Positions 12,376 to 23,286 of a stretch of DNA of 64,000 nucleotides are shown here, piece by piece. The DNA is from Omphiscola glabra (lineage: Eukaryota > Mollusca > Gastropoda > Lymnaeidae), in NCBI GenBank assembly GCA_964017045.1, contig OZ024807.1, positions 10,361,893 to 10,425,892 of the forward strand. The letters are read 5' to 3'. Within the stretch, counting starts at the first letter, position 1. Each line of letters begins with the position of its first letter. The position numbers and the translations under genes were made by a program. The notes under the pieces are model-generated. The model was not told the origin of the DNA. It made no database searches and saw only the letters and a program-made list of their open reading frames with translations.

Positions 12376-13196
12376 GTCTTATTGAGCTTCTAATCTTGGA
12401 AAATTCAATTCAACAATGAATGAACATCTACGTGTAAGCATTAGAATATTTTAAATAAAACACTAACACTAGACACTAGTTAACAATATTTTTTTGTCGC
12501 AATAATGAAAGAGGCATTTACAATTTTAGTTAGGCTTAACACAGACTTTACAACTAAAACTGATATTGACTGTGCAAGTTTATATGTTCTTTATAAAAAT
12601 TAAACTGTACTAAGTTTTTATTTTGGTTAGAGTTAAAGAGTTAAGTTGACTGTTAGTATAGTGGGTCTAATGTTTATATCTACAAAAAATTTGGCCAGTA
12701 TTAATTCATGTAGGAGAATAATACAAGCCTATTAGTAATTGGGCATTGGATTTTCTAAATCTATTTTTCTTTTAAAAATCTAAACTCATTCAGGACTCAT
12801 CTAACATTCATATTGAAAAAAATACTAATTATTTAGGCTTGTTTTTACCATTTATGAAATGATTCACTATTCAAATTTCAGTTTCTGTTAGTTCTGTTGA
12901 CTAATCCATAATATATGGAGATTTTTGATGGCACATAGGATATTATGATGAGATTTAAACTTGCTTCAAGACCTATGAAGGTAAAACTTTTAATTTGAGT
13001 TTGTTTTATTTAAATGGTAAGGTTATTTGATTTGATAAATAAAAATATAATAAATTTAAAAAAAAATATTTTTGTGTTTAGTCTGGTTGAAGTAGTCTTT
13101 ACATTTAAATTCCACAATTGAGGATTTTTTTGTATTACATATCAAGAAAATACTGTTTTAGCTCCGCTTGGAATTAATGAAGTGTGTGTGTATACA

Positions 13197-13799
13197 TATA
13201 TATTGTTTTGTATCGCATATACCGGTACACTGTACTTAAGCAATGGAGAAATACTGGTTATTCCGGTAACTCTTGTTGTTAGGGTGATACAGTAAATATG
13301 TTACTTTCATGCAAATGACTAATGTTTGTGACGTACATATCATATATTAGATATAAAAGTGAGCAAATTAAATTTTTAAGTACGGTATAGTCAAAGCATC
13401 CCATCTTATAGCATTGTGAATGCATCTGCATGCTTTTAATTTATACCTTCAGTTTGTATTATTTGTATAGAAATATTTGTCCGATATATTTACAAGATTT
13501 GAATCAAATCTATCACTAAAAATCTAAAAACATTGTTATTTTCATCCTGATTTCATTTGTACAATTCAACAGCAGTCCAGTTTAATAGACAGCTTGTTGA
13601 ATACCCTTGAGTCTCATGAGACACCCTACCACCTAGTATCAAGAAATGAAGAGATATCTCCATCTTTTCAAGAATTTCTCAAGATTCTTTATAATGCAAC
13701 AGCGGACTTTTTAATGGGGTAAGTCCCAGTATATAGTACAACATGGAAATAACAGACTTTAAATAGCACTGATGCTAACATTTGCAACACTTCACGCAA
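13197..13799 (+). repeat. Internal segmental duplication, copy A
   Basis: Copy A of a roughly 600-bp block inside the DNA element, repeated at 13887-14510. Both begin with a TA-rich tract and 'ttgttttgtatc', share 'ataccggtacactgtactta', and end near 'catttgcaaca'. Each copy carries one exon-like cassette. Divergence is moderate, with substitutions and small indels. Confidence 0.85.
13573..13718 (+). other. Exon-like cassette E1, copy A (intact frame)
   Basis: A 146-nt open stretch bounded by AG at 13571-13572 and GTAAG at 13719. It encodes 48 residues beginning QSSLIDSLLNTLESH and ending NATADFLM, plus two bases of a Gly codon. The phase fits the next cassette at 14812. I do not recognise the protein family. 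It may be a captured host-gene exon or part of the element's own lost gene. Confidence 0.45.
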
Positions 13800-13886
13800 A
13801 TGCAACCACATTCTGATCTACCCACATTCCCACATCAAATGCAACCACATCCTGATCTTCCCACATCCCCACGTCAAATATATATA

Positions 13887-14510
13887 TATATATATTGTTT
13901 TGTATCACATATACCGGTACACTGTACTTAAGCAATGGAGAATTACTGGTTATTCCAGTAACTCATGTTGTCAGGGGCGGTGCAATAATTATGTTACTTT
14001 CATGCAGATGACAGTAATGTTTATAATGTACATATTATACATTAGATATAAAAGTGAGCAAATTAAATTTTTTAGTATAGTCAAAGAATCCCATCTTATA
14101 GGATTGTTAATGCATCTGCATGCTTTTAAATTTAATTTATACTTTCATTTTGTATTATTTTTATAGACTCATTTGTCCTTTATAATTACAAGATTTGAAT
14201 TTTGAATCAAAACTATCACTAAAAATCTAAATACATTGTTATTTTCATCATGATTTCATCTGTACAATTCAACAGCAGTCCAGTTTAATAGACAGCATGG
14301 TGAATGCCCTTGCCCTTGAGTCTCATGGGACACTCTACCACCTGGTATCAAGAAATGAAGAGATATCTCCACCTTGTAGACAAGAATTTATCAAGATTGT
14401 TTATTATGCAACGGTGGTTTTTTAATGGGGTAAGTCCCAGTATACATTACAGCATGGAAATAACAGACTTTAAATAGCACTGATCCTAACATTTGCAACA
14501 ATTAACGCAA
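13887..14510 (+). repeat. Internal segmental duplication, copy B
   Basis: Second copy of the block at 13197-13799, about 690 bp downstream. It shares the same order of landmarks, including the cassette, its splice-like flanks and 'taagtcccagtata'. Confidence 0.85.
14276..14429 (+). pseudogene. Exon-like cassette E1, copy B (broken)
   Basis: Paralogue of 13573-13718 with the same AG and GTAAG borders. It keeps QSSLIDSMVNAL and YHLVSRNEEISPP but gains two codons and reaches an in-frame TAA near its end. This copy is decayed and copy A is open. Confidence 0.45.
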
Positions 14511-14811
14511 TATTTTTAAACCTGCAATAGAAACAAATTTTACTCTAGTTTCAACAGCATGTGTTTTAAATATGTTAAATTGCGATTTTAGATGTAGATA
14601 TCATTCTTATTTGTAAATTTAACTTTGGAAAAGATTGTGTCCATTCTTAGGGCCACTGATCTATATGTCATTAAAATTGACATCATTTAGCCTCTGATTG
14701 TTTCATAGCCTTTTAATATGTCATATTTTATGAACTGGTACCTGATATTGACAAATTTTAGGGTTGCTTTACTTAGGTTATTTTACATGTCAATTTTTTA
14801 AAAATTTTCAG

Positions 14812-14880
14812 TTTCTATTCTGATGAAAAAGTGAAATGGATTATATATCAAGATCTTATTCTAAACACTTATTCTAAACG
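14812..14880 (+). other. Exon-like cassette E2, copy A (intact frame)
   Basis: 69 nt between 'attttcag' and 'gtaagtccc'. In phase with the GG left over from E1 it encodes FYSDEKVKWIIYQDLILNTY then SKR. Donor-side sequence 'gtaagtccca' is shared with the E1 cassettes. No family recognised. Confidence 0.4.
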
Positions 14881-15606
14881 GTAAGTCCCATGGATTTTTT
14901 TTTGAAAATAACTTATCTTGGGCATATTACAGACTCATTATTTATTCTAACTCTAATATAGGGGAATTTCTTTAACTGTCAGGTCACCTTTTATTTTAAC
15001 TTCAGTATTTCTCTATAGCATTTTGCCTAGTTCCCCTACCCCCTCTCTCAAAACCAACCTTTTTCAAACTAAGAATAAAAAAACTCCTTTTTAGAACAAA
15101 AATCAAATGCTTTCTTATATAAAATGATTACGGCTAGTGGAAGAAAGTTTAGACATCTTTTATGTGACATCAACCTATTATGGTGATAAGGCTGGGCATG
15201 GACCAAAGAATTTAGGTAAAAGTACATAGTCTTACATGGACCTTTTAAATAGCACTGATCCTGGCATATGCAATAACTCACAAATGTAATTATAGTTTCA
15301 CCTACAAAAAGCACAATTTTTACATGAGTTTTAACAGTATGCGTCATTAATTGGTTTTAATAAGTTTTATTGTAATTTGTGTAGATGTAGATATCATTCT
15401 ATTTTGTAATTTTTTAGCTCTTGGAAAGATTTTGTCACTGATCTACCGGGTATATATGTTGTTAAAATTGATGATTTAGGCTTCTGATTGTTTTATGTCT
15501 TATTATATGCCATATTTATGAACTGGTACCTGATAATGATGTATAGTATTCTAGAGTTGCTTTACTTAGATTGTTTCAATGTCAACTTTTTTTTTTTAAT
15601 TTTCAG

Positions 15607-15685
15607 TTCCTGTTCTGATGACAAAGTGAAATGGATTATTCAACAAGATTGTTTATAATGCAATGGTGGAATATTATTCTAAAGG
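15607..15685 (+). pseudogene. Exon-like cassette E2, copy B (broken)
   Basis: Paralogue of 14812-14880 with the same borders ('ttttcag', 'gtaagtcccatgg'). In the E1-compatible phase it reads SCSDDKVKWIIQQDCL and then a stop. The surrounding several hundred bases (about 15230-15720) also match 14450-14930 loosely. Confidence 0.4.
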
Positions 15686-16019
15686 GTAAGTCCCATGGAT
15701 TATTTTTGAAAGATGGCTTATCTTGAGGCTATTACCTATGTGCTTCCCTACATGTGATGGCAATTAGAATATTTGAGAGGGGGGTTGTGATATTCTTGCT
15801 GTAATGGAGAGGAATGTATTAAAAACTTTTGGATCACCTTCTAACTATGGTATTTCTCCATTGTGATTTTTCCTGTACCCTATGCTACATACTACAGTAT
15901 TTGTTTTCTAAGGATGTTTTTAACCCTTTTTGGTTCATTGATTTTTTAAATTCAATATTTCCTTGTATAATATGGGTATTGCTAGCAAGATAATTCACCT
16001 TTCAAGTGACATAGACTTT

Positions 16020-16064
16020 GAACGTTACCAGGTGGGGCTTCGACCACAAGTTTGGGAAACACTG
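16020..16064. mobile_element. Solo hAT-type end
   Basis: Ends in GTTTGGGAAACACTG, the mirror of a common hAT terminus CAGTGGTTCCCAAAC. No matching opposite end lies nearby in the correct orientation, so it is an isolated fragment. Confidence 0.35.
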
Positions 16065-16465
16065 CAGTATAAATTATGTATACAGTCCAACCTGGATATG
16101 ACAAACCTTGAACAGCACTGCCCATGGCTTATGCACTAACTGGCAGAGACATGGAAATATTTTTTCTATGCTTAACCTATGAATAACACCTACTCTGCTG
16201 TGTTCCCTGTGTATTGTTATATTTACAGGTTCATTGGTATAATTTTGTAGAAGTCGATACCATAACTCTTTGCAAAACTTTAGTTAGCTGGTATTGATCA
16301 GATTTTAAGCTTAGAAGAGCTGCTATACTTATGTTTTAGAAATTGATTCATACTCTATTTTTGTGAATTGATACTATTATCGTATATAGCCTATATTAAG
16401 TTTGTCTTTACTTATTTAGTTTTAATTTTCAACTTTAATATATATAATGATTTTTTAATTTTCAG

Positions 16466-16546
16466 TTCCTCTTGTGATGACAAGGTCTAATCAACTGATA
16501 TGGATCTTCCAAAGTAGTGCTGGAGTGTTTTGTCGTTTTAACAAAG
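16466..16546 (+). pseudogene. Exon-like cassette E2, copy C (diverged)
   Basis: Third paralogue, preceded by 'aattttcag' and followed by 'gttagtcc'. In the ancestral phase it stops after SSCDDKV. Another phase stays open across the whole cassette, which is probably chance. Confidence 0.35.
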
Positions 16547-16588
16547 GTTAGTCCAAGAACTTTTTTACTTTTGCTGTTGAAAAACTGG

Positions 16589-17092
16589 TTAACCCATTCA
16601 TCAATCCCGTAGCGGTCAAATCCGGCCAGTACTGATTCAATCCCACTGCAACCAAATCCAGCCACTCAACCTTTTGTTTACACGTTTCTAAATAGAAGGG
16701 AAAAGTCTCGCTATTTAACCGGAAACCTCGCTAGAAATGAGACCAAAGGAGATAACTCTTTTTTAAATATTTTTATTTATTGGCCGAGGAGTATTCATTA
16801 TTTTAGAAGCAGATTTTTTATTTTAGTGTTTTGATCATTTGTATTCAAATACATCGTTGAAAGTTGACTTTTATATGAACTTACACAAGAGAAGCACTAG
16901 GAAATAATGTTACACAACACATATAGCAACTATTTTTTAATGTAAATCAATTCATATACCGGGTAATTATGCTGTTAAATAGATTTGTTTTAAAAAAATG
17001 TTCAAAACCTTTCTACGGTAAGGGTGGATTTGCTCCCCTTTGGTTGGGGGATAATGATAAAATTTCTGATCGCCATGGATTGAGTGGGTAAA
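16589..17092. mobile_element. TTAA-type MITE, copy 1
   Basis: Starts TTAACCCATTC and ends GGATTGAGTGGGTAAA. It is homologous over its length to copy 2 at 17481-17980. The 3' TTAA has decayed to GTAAA. No ORF. The TTAA target and CCC/GGG ends suggest a piggyBac- or Kolobok-dependent element. Confidence 0.75.
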
Positions 17093-17218
17093 GGTCACCT
17101 TGTAACTCCCATTTATCATGTTAGCCCGAGTTTGTAAAATAGGTTTTTTTTACTTTAAAAAAAATTAGAGTTATAAAATGTTTAATTGTGGGATCTTCTC
17201 TTGGCTAATTCTGTAGTG

Positions 17219-17290
17219 CAGTGGTTCCCAAACATTTTGTCTCCCAGGGTCATTTCTATTATCACTTTCTAAGGGGTACCGTACTCAATG
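17219..17290. mobile_element. Solo hAT-type left end
   Basis: Begins CAGTGGTTCCCAAAC, a typical hAT terminus. A right end with duplication is not evident downstream. Confidence 0.35.
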
Positions 17291-17436
17291 TTTTATGAGT
17301 TATTGATGTTTAGTAATGTTATGGGGAAGGGATTGACAGCAACCCCTGCAAAATGCATGCAGAGCCTGCAAGCCTTAGGAGGTTACTACTCTACTGCAGT
17401 TTTAATGTATAGCTTATTTATTTAAAGGTAAATGAA

Positions 17437-17484
17437 AGTAAATGTGTTAGTTGAGCAGCATTGTTGTCTATTAAATTGTGTTAA
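17437..17484. repeat. 48-bp direct repeat, left copy
   Basis: Identical or nearly so to 17992-18039 ('agtaaatgtgttagttgagc' through 'aaattgtgttaa'). The pair brackets MITE copy 2, and both end in TTAA. Confidence 0.9.
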
Positions 17485-17980
17485 CCCATTCAATCCCGTA
17501 GCGACCAAATCCGGCCAGTACCGATTCAATCCCATTACGGCCAAATCCGGCCACTCAATCCTTTGTTTACACGTTGCTAAAAAGGAAGTGGAAATCTCAC
17601 TATTTAAACGTAAATCTCGCCAGAAACGAGACCAAGGGAGATTACTATCTTTTTAAAAATATTTTTATTTAATGGGTGAGGAGTATTCATTATTTTAAAA
17701 GCAGTTTTTTTATTTTAGTTTTATGATCATTTGTATTCAAATACTTCGTTGAAAATTGACTTTTAGGAATTTACACAAGAAAAGCATTCGGAAATAATGT
17801 TACATAACACATATAGCAACCATTAATGGATGCAAATCAATTTATTTCATATGATTATACTGTTCAATAGATTTGTTTTGAATTTATTTCAAAACCTACC
17901 CACGTTAAGGGTGGAGTTGCTCCCCTTTGGTTGGGGTCTCCAATTAAAAATTTCTGAGCGCCCTGGATTGAATGGGTTAA
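17481..17980. mobile_element. TTAA-type MITE, copy 2
   Basis: The 492-bp body (17485-17976) has inverted ends CCCATTCAATCC...GGATTGAATGGG, flanked by TTAA at 17481-17484 and 17977-17980. No coding capacity. The intact TTAA duplication fits piggyBac- or Kolobok-type transposition. Confidence 0.85.
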
Positions 17981-17991
17981 ATATAAACAAT

Positions 17992-18039
17992 AGTAAATGT
18001 GTTAGTTGAGCAGCATTGTTGTCTATTAAATTGTGTTAA
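17992..18039. repeat. 48-bp direct repeat, right copy
   Basis: Partner of 17437-17484. Only 11 bases separate the MITE's right TTAA from this repeat. Confidence 0.9.
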
Positions 18040-18308
18040 AATCTGTTTTTGTTTCATTCTCTCTTTAGTGAACGGTACATTTTCTAAGCATGGTGATGCC
18101 ACTTTTTGAAAGACCAGTTAAGATGGCAGTATTGTACAGACACGTTGAGATGGCAGTATTGTACAGAAACTTTGAGATTGCGGTGGCCTTTATTGGACAA
18201 TCAAGTTGAGAAGGCAGTATTGGAGAGACTAATTCCCCAGACAAGCTGCAAGTCGGGGAGTCATGTCACTGACTTAGGCTGAATTTAATTTTTCAATCCG
18301 AAAATGGG

Positions 18309-18314
18309 AATAAA
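18309..18314 (+). promoter_or_regulatory. Possible poly(A) signal in the DNA element
   Basis: AATAAA lies downstream of the cassette region and of a possible last acceptor ('ctctttag', about 18069). It is a six-base motif in AT-rich DNA, so it is weak evidence on its own. Confidence 0.2.
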
Positions 18315-18648
18315 TTTTGTAACTTGCTTGAGAACATTTCTTATTTTATTGTATACTTCTTATTTTATTTGTTGTTTAATTAAAATCACCTAATATTAAA
18401 GGATGGGGGTCGGCACTATATAAAGAATATACCTGGGGATTTTTGGGGTTTTTAAAAAAAAACGGTAACTTATTGTAGGTTACCGTTAACGGTAAACTGA
18501 AAAGTAACAGCATATTATCGCTAAATTACTGTAGGCTGATAACGATATGCTATCGCTTTCTCAAAGTAAAAACAGTAAGTTACTGGCAGCTTGTACACAG
18601 TAAGTTACTGTTTTTGAGGGGTACTTTTACGATAGATTATTAAGAGTG

Positions 18649-20091
18649 CAGTCTACAAGAAAGAGGAGCATTCTGACACTGCCAATTATCGTCCGATATC
18701 TCTCACCAGCATAGTATGCAAACTATTGGAGCACATAATCGTAAGCGCAGTCATGAAGCATCTTGAAAGCAAAAATATATTCAATGACTGTCAGCATGGC
18801 TTCCGAGTCAATAGATCATGTGAGACCCAGCTCCTTGAGTTTGTTGAAGACTTGATGACAAATGTAGAAAACCGCAAGCAAACTGATGTTCTGGTGATGG
18901 ACTTCTCGAAGGCCTTTGACCGTGTCAATCATAGTTTGCTTCTACACAAACTTCAGAGATATGGGATCCAAGGCACTACTAAAACATGGATCTCTAGCTT
19001 CCTCAACAACCGATGTCAAGCAGTAGTGGTGGACGGTGCAAGCTCGTCCTTTGTCAATGTTAAGTCAGGGTTCCCACAGGGCTCGGTGCTAGGCCCCTGT
19101 TTGTTCCTAGCATATATCAATGACCTACCCGAGAAACTGACATCCCACGCAAGACTGTTCGCAGATGACACAGCCGTGTACAGGACGATCACCAACAGAT
19201 CTGACCAGGACCAGCTACAAGAGGATCTCAATCGGTTAGCTGAGTGGGAGACGAGCTGGGACATGGAATTTCATCCAGCCAAGTGCCAGACACTGTCAGT
19301 CTCTAGAAGTTGTACTCCTCTACGCTACCTGAATTGCATGGTCATTTGCTTGAGTCAGTTTCCTCCGTAAGGTACCTGGGTGTTACCATTCAGAGAGAGG
19401 TCCGCTGGGACGAGCATATTAACAATGTGTGCAACCAGGCAAACAAGACCCTGGGGTTCTTAAGGCGTAATCTAATGATCATCAACTCCGGTGTGAAAGA
19501 AAGAGCCTATAAAGCCTTTGTCCGGCCGCTTTTAGATTATGCATCTTCGGTCTGGGACCCATTCACTCAGAAGAGCATCGACAGGTTGGAGGCAGTACAG
19601 CGACGGGCAGCACGCTTTGTCCTGAACCGCTACAGGAATACCTCTAGTGTTGGCAGCATGCTGGAAACACTGGGCTGGTCACTATTGGAGGAACGACGAC
19701 GACAGTCCAGGCTCTCCATGATTTACAAGATAAATAATGGGCTAGTCCACTGCTCTGACAGAAACTCGTCCCTCTCCCCCATAGACAGCGACAAAGCCAT
19801 GACAGGCAGTTCCGGCTCATACCAGCGAGAAGCCAGTATAGGAACTGCTCATTCCTACCAAAGACAACCAGGGACTGGAACAAGCTTCCAAAAGGAACAG
19901 TTGGGGCGACAAAACTTGACTCATTTGCGTCTATTGCCTCAGGCCTTCCAACCCCTAGTGCATTAAACCCTCAAACAGTTACTCCTGTAACCAGTGAAAT
20001 ATCCTCATCAACACCAGGCACAGAGACATTGCAAATCCCATCTACATTTATAGGAGCCATAATGATCAATAAATTGATCGTGGGCCCTTAA
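18649..20091 (+). pseudogene. Non-LTR retrotransposon polyprotein, C-terminal half (reverse transcriptase)
   Basis: This continues the polyprotein interrupted at 11140. RT motifs appear in order: ANYRPISLTS, QHGFR, the A motif VLVMDFSKAFDRVNH, the B motif GFPQGSVLGPCLFLAYIND, and the catalytic FADD box (about 19160). The thumb and C-terminal region follow, with YLGVTI and LLDYASSVWDPF, then VQRRAARFVLNRY and TRDWNKLPKG. The frame changes near 19310-19335 and again near 19770-19797, after which it stays open to TAA at 20089-20091. No RNase H domain is visible. Catalytic residues are kept, so decay is by frameshift and insertion. The CR1/L2/Crack-like group is inferred from the domain pattern. 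Confidence 0.92.
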
Positions 20092-20121
20092 TATATAGAA
20101 GACGAAGAAGAAGAAGAAAAT
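20040..20121 (+). repeat. LINE 3' end with GAAGAA tail
   Basis: The last codons and 3' end contain ATCAATAAATTGATCGTGGG, then CCCTTAATAT, ending in a short GAAGAAGAAG tail at about 20100-20118. Simple-repeat tails are typical of CR1-group LINEs. The first part resembles the tail of the SINE at 26500-26715. Confidence 0.65.
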
Positions 20122-21959
20122 AGCTGACCAAATGTATCGACCGATTGATGTGTTGGTAAATGGATCTGGTCAGTAGATATATCGCTAACATGATTGCCGT
20201 CAGGATGGATGTGTTGAGAATCTGTTCGATGGATAGCGGGTTAGGGGACTGGATTGAATGTCCCTTGGATATTTCATGTATCTCCGGCTTCTGAGGTCAA
20301 TGAATGACAATATTATTTACTGAAGCCAATATTCCATGGATAAAATGATGGATGAGTCGACAATGTGGTCCATGATGGACAATGGATAACTGTCCATGTA
20401 TTTTTAGGCAATAAAAAGGGGATCATGTATTTCAACGGTTTCTCAGATTTGAAATGCAATTATTAAAAAAAAAAAAAAACTAAGGTTTTGCTCAAAACGC
20501 ATTTCGGATAGATAAGCCCCACCACAGCACCCAAAACAACAAAACAAACAAACAAACACCAAACAAACACATTCTTAGTGTTTTTTTTTTAAAAATTTTA
20601 AAGTTTACAACAGTAACAGAATTGTGAATATTACATGTTAGTTTTGCGAGTAACTCTGAGGGGGCTTTGGTTTGGTTTGGTTGAAACATCGCTGAACTTC
20701 TAAATACGCTATAGTAACAATAGCCCGTGTCAAATGATTACTCACCTCTTGCCATCTTTTCAGTACTCACCCAACCAATATCCACCTGAGCTCAAGTATC
20801 ACGTGCCATGGCTGTCACACGAGAAGCTTTCACCTGGCGAAATACCTCCAACCGACCCCTAACAACAACCCCCCCCCCCTTTTTTTTCCCCAGACCCCTA
20901 CACATGAACACCCTGATTTTATGGCTTTCAAATACACCCTTATCGTTGGTTTCACAGTTATCTGGTCGGCCATGTTTATATTTTCCCCCCTGACATGCCG
21001 ATCTGGCGCGTCGCCTAGACAACATGCCACCACACACAAAACATGGCTGCCGGCACGGATGTCTCGTTTGAAAAATTGCACTCTCGTGTACCCCACGAGG
21101 AGGCGCCGAGTGCACAAGGAGACGTGAAAAGACGAGGGGATTTTTATTATTTTTTAAAAAGGCGATTAACGTTGATGTGAAACGTGCAAAGTTTGAAGTG
21201 TGTTGAGATGTGTTGAGATGTGATGAGATGTTTGAGATGTGATGAGATGTTTGAGATGTATTAAGTATATTGTCAGTTGACAGCGGGTGAAGCTGGACCA
21301 CCCTCGAAAACTCCACTTGTCCTTGACATCGCTTGTACATGTAGTAGCTGTGATGGTCATGATAACCCTCGGGTGGGGGGGGGGGGTGGAAATCGGACAC
21401 GAAAGGGTGGCAGTGGAGTGCATCAGACTCCAGACAAGAAGGTCGCGAGTTTGGATGACAAGCCATGAAAAATTTGACATGGCACCTTTGCGAAAAATTA
21501 AAGAAAAGAAAAACAACAAACAAACAAATATTTAAAAAAAAAAGATAGTTTAAGAAACCAAGAAAGGAAAGACTCCTTGAAACCCGAATGTTGTAGACTC
21601 CGCCACCCCAGGAACGCAGGCCAACATTACCGAATTCATTTTACGGTGGCAGTTACTATGCTCCGGGGGGGGGGGAGGGGGAGTGGTTACGGTGCTGACA
21701 GACTCCACGACCGTTGCGCTGGTCTCCAAAATGTAACGGCAGTAATGCTGTCCAAAGTTTAAACAAAACTGTCCTGACTTTTTTGTCCCGAAATTGGGGG
21801 CAGGCGGAGGTGAGGTGAGGTGAGTTTGGGGGGGGGGGGTATTAACACAATATTGAAAGAAAATAGCTGTATGAACTAAATTGACTTACGGAAGTTCAGG
21901 AATTTTTCAAATTTAAAGCGTCATAAAATTCTGAACACATTTTTAACTTTCGAAGACTT
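20122..21959. other. Unassigned DNA
   Basis: No supported gene. It contains runs of A, C and G (about 20464, 20867, 21376, 21665 and 21826) and a small 'gatgtgatgagatgttt' repeat near 21200-21262. Overlapping open frames on both strands at 20800-21530 are low-complexity and carry no recognised domain. Confidence 0.45.
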
Positions 21960-22310
21960 TCATGTTAACATCTGACAGCCAAATACATAAGACTCAATGA
22001 ACCGTGTTGACCCTCATGTTGACATCTGACAGCGAAATACATAAGACTCAATGAACCGTGTTGACCCTCATGTTGACATCTGACAGCCAAAGACATAAGA
22101 CTCAATGAACCGTGTTGACCCTCATGTTGACATCTGACAGCCAAAGACATAAGACTCAATGAACCGTGTTGACCCTCATGTTGACATCTGACAGCCAAAG
22201 ACATAAGACTCAATGAACCGTGTTGACCTCATGTTAACACCTGACAGCCAAAGACATAAGACTCAATGAACCGTGTTGACCCTCATGTTAACATCTAACA
22301 GCCAAATTCC
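21960..22310. repeat. 54-bp minisatellite, about 6 copies
   Basis: The unit contains 'gacataagactcaatgaacc' and 'gtgttgaccctcatgttgac'. Spacing is 54 bp, with one slightly shorter copy near 22225. The reverse strand stays open because 54 is a multiple of three (SLMSLAVRCQHEGQHG repeats). I do not consider it coding. Confidence 0.9.
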
Positions 22311-22429
22311 GAAAACCTTCAAATATTTCCTGGCTAGGCGGAATCTTTGAAACGAGAAGAACGTGTTGACCAGGTGTAGAAACATCTTTGAAAAAAAAAA
22401 CTTTTAAAATTTTAAACACGCCCCTTTTC

Positions 22430-22870
22430 CTTTCCCTCTCACACCCTACCCGACAACACATGCACCCCATATCTCACCCCCTCTACACACGCACCACCTC
22501 ACCACACTGCACACGCTTCACGCCACACCCCACTACACTCGCATCACACGTCACCCCACTACACACGTAATACATTTCACCACACTACACATGCATCACA
22601 CCACACCCCACTACACACGTAATACATCTCACCACACTACACATGCATCACACCACACCACACTACACACGTAATACATCTCACCACAATACACATGCAT
22701 CACACCTCATCACACTACACGCGCACCACACCTCACCACACTACACACGCATCACACGTCACCCCACACACGCATCATACCTGCCCACACTACACACGCA
22801 CCACACCACACCCCACTGCACACGCACGACACCTCACCCCACTTCACGCGCACCCCATACCCACTTCGCG
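22430..22870. repeat. CA/CACA-rich degenerate satellite
   Basis: Degenerate repeats such as 'cactacacacgcatcacacc' run throughout. Proline/histidine/threonine-rich open frames here are artefacts. Confidence 0.8.
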
Positions 22871-23286
22871 TAACGTAGTATGTGCACGGTGTCTGAGATG
22901 TCAAAACAAATTCCAAACTTAAACAGCCGTAGTAATACCCCCTCATCCCGTAAACGTCATTTACTCTTTATACACCTCGTTTACATCCCCCAAAGTGTTG
23001 AACCTAAGAGGGGGGTGGGGGATGGGGGGTGGCTGTGTGAAGTAGCCGAACGCCCCAGGCTCTTCTCTTGTCTAATATAACATTAAATAACTAATATGAC
23101 TTAGGGGACGCACTTTTGAGAATTAGCACAAATTTGTTAAATATATATTTGGGGGGGGGGGGGCGTGGGGGCGTGAGGCATTTTATGTAGCCACTGCTTA
23201 ACTACGCAAACGCCATTTACTCTTCGTTACACACTTTTTAAACGTTCCATTCGCAAACCCCCAAATCAGGGGCGGAGATGCGCATC

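Larger units (their letters stand above)
11141..18648. mobile_element. 7.5-kb non-autonomous DNA transposon with CACTS termini, inserted in the LINE
   Basis: The left end reads CACTGTTAATAAT and the right end, reverse-complemented, CACTCTTAATAAT (12 of 13 match), with weaker similarity over about 28 bp. A CA dinucleotide is duplicated at the insertion point. Subterminal motifs of the form ACAGTAAGTT occur near both ends (11236, 18572, 18597), next to GGTAACTTA/GGTTACCGTTAACGG variants near the right end. The interior is AT-rich, with tandem segmental duplications, exon-like cassettes and two nested TTAA MITEs. I see no transposase domain. CACT ends, subterminal repeats and a very short duplication best fit the CMC (CACTA/Mirage/Chapaev) superfamily. 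That assignment is inference. It would need transposase supplied in trans. Confidence 0.8.

Noticed and set aside
16020..17290. hAT element delimited by the two solo ends
   Set aside because: The right-type end precedes the left-type end, so they do not delimit one element.
11141..18648. Interpretation of the interruption as a LINE intron
   Set aside because: The borders are CACTG...GAGTG with a duplicated CA, not GT...AG. The sequence has inverted termini and nested MITEs, so an insertion fits better.
20792..21535. Overlapping plus- and minus-strand frames of up to 243 codons
   Set aside because: They contain homopolymers and simple repeats, conflict with each other, and match no family I know.
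21965..22213. Possible 18-residue tandem repeat protein on the minus strand
   Set aside because: The DNA is a 54-bp minisatellite. A frame that stays open is expected, and it has no signal peptide or flanking coding sequence.
22430..22870. CRISPR-like array appearance
   Set aside because: The repeats are degenerate with no distinct spacers, and the surrounding DNA is clearly eukaryotic. The same applies to the other minisatellites.
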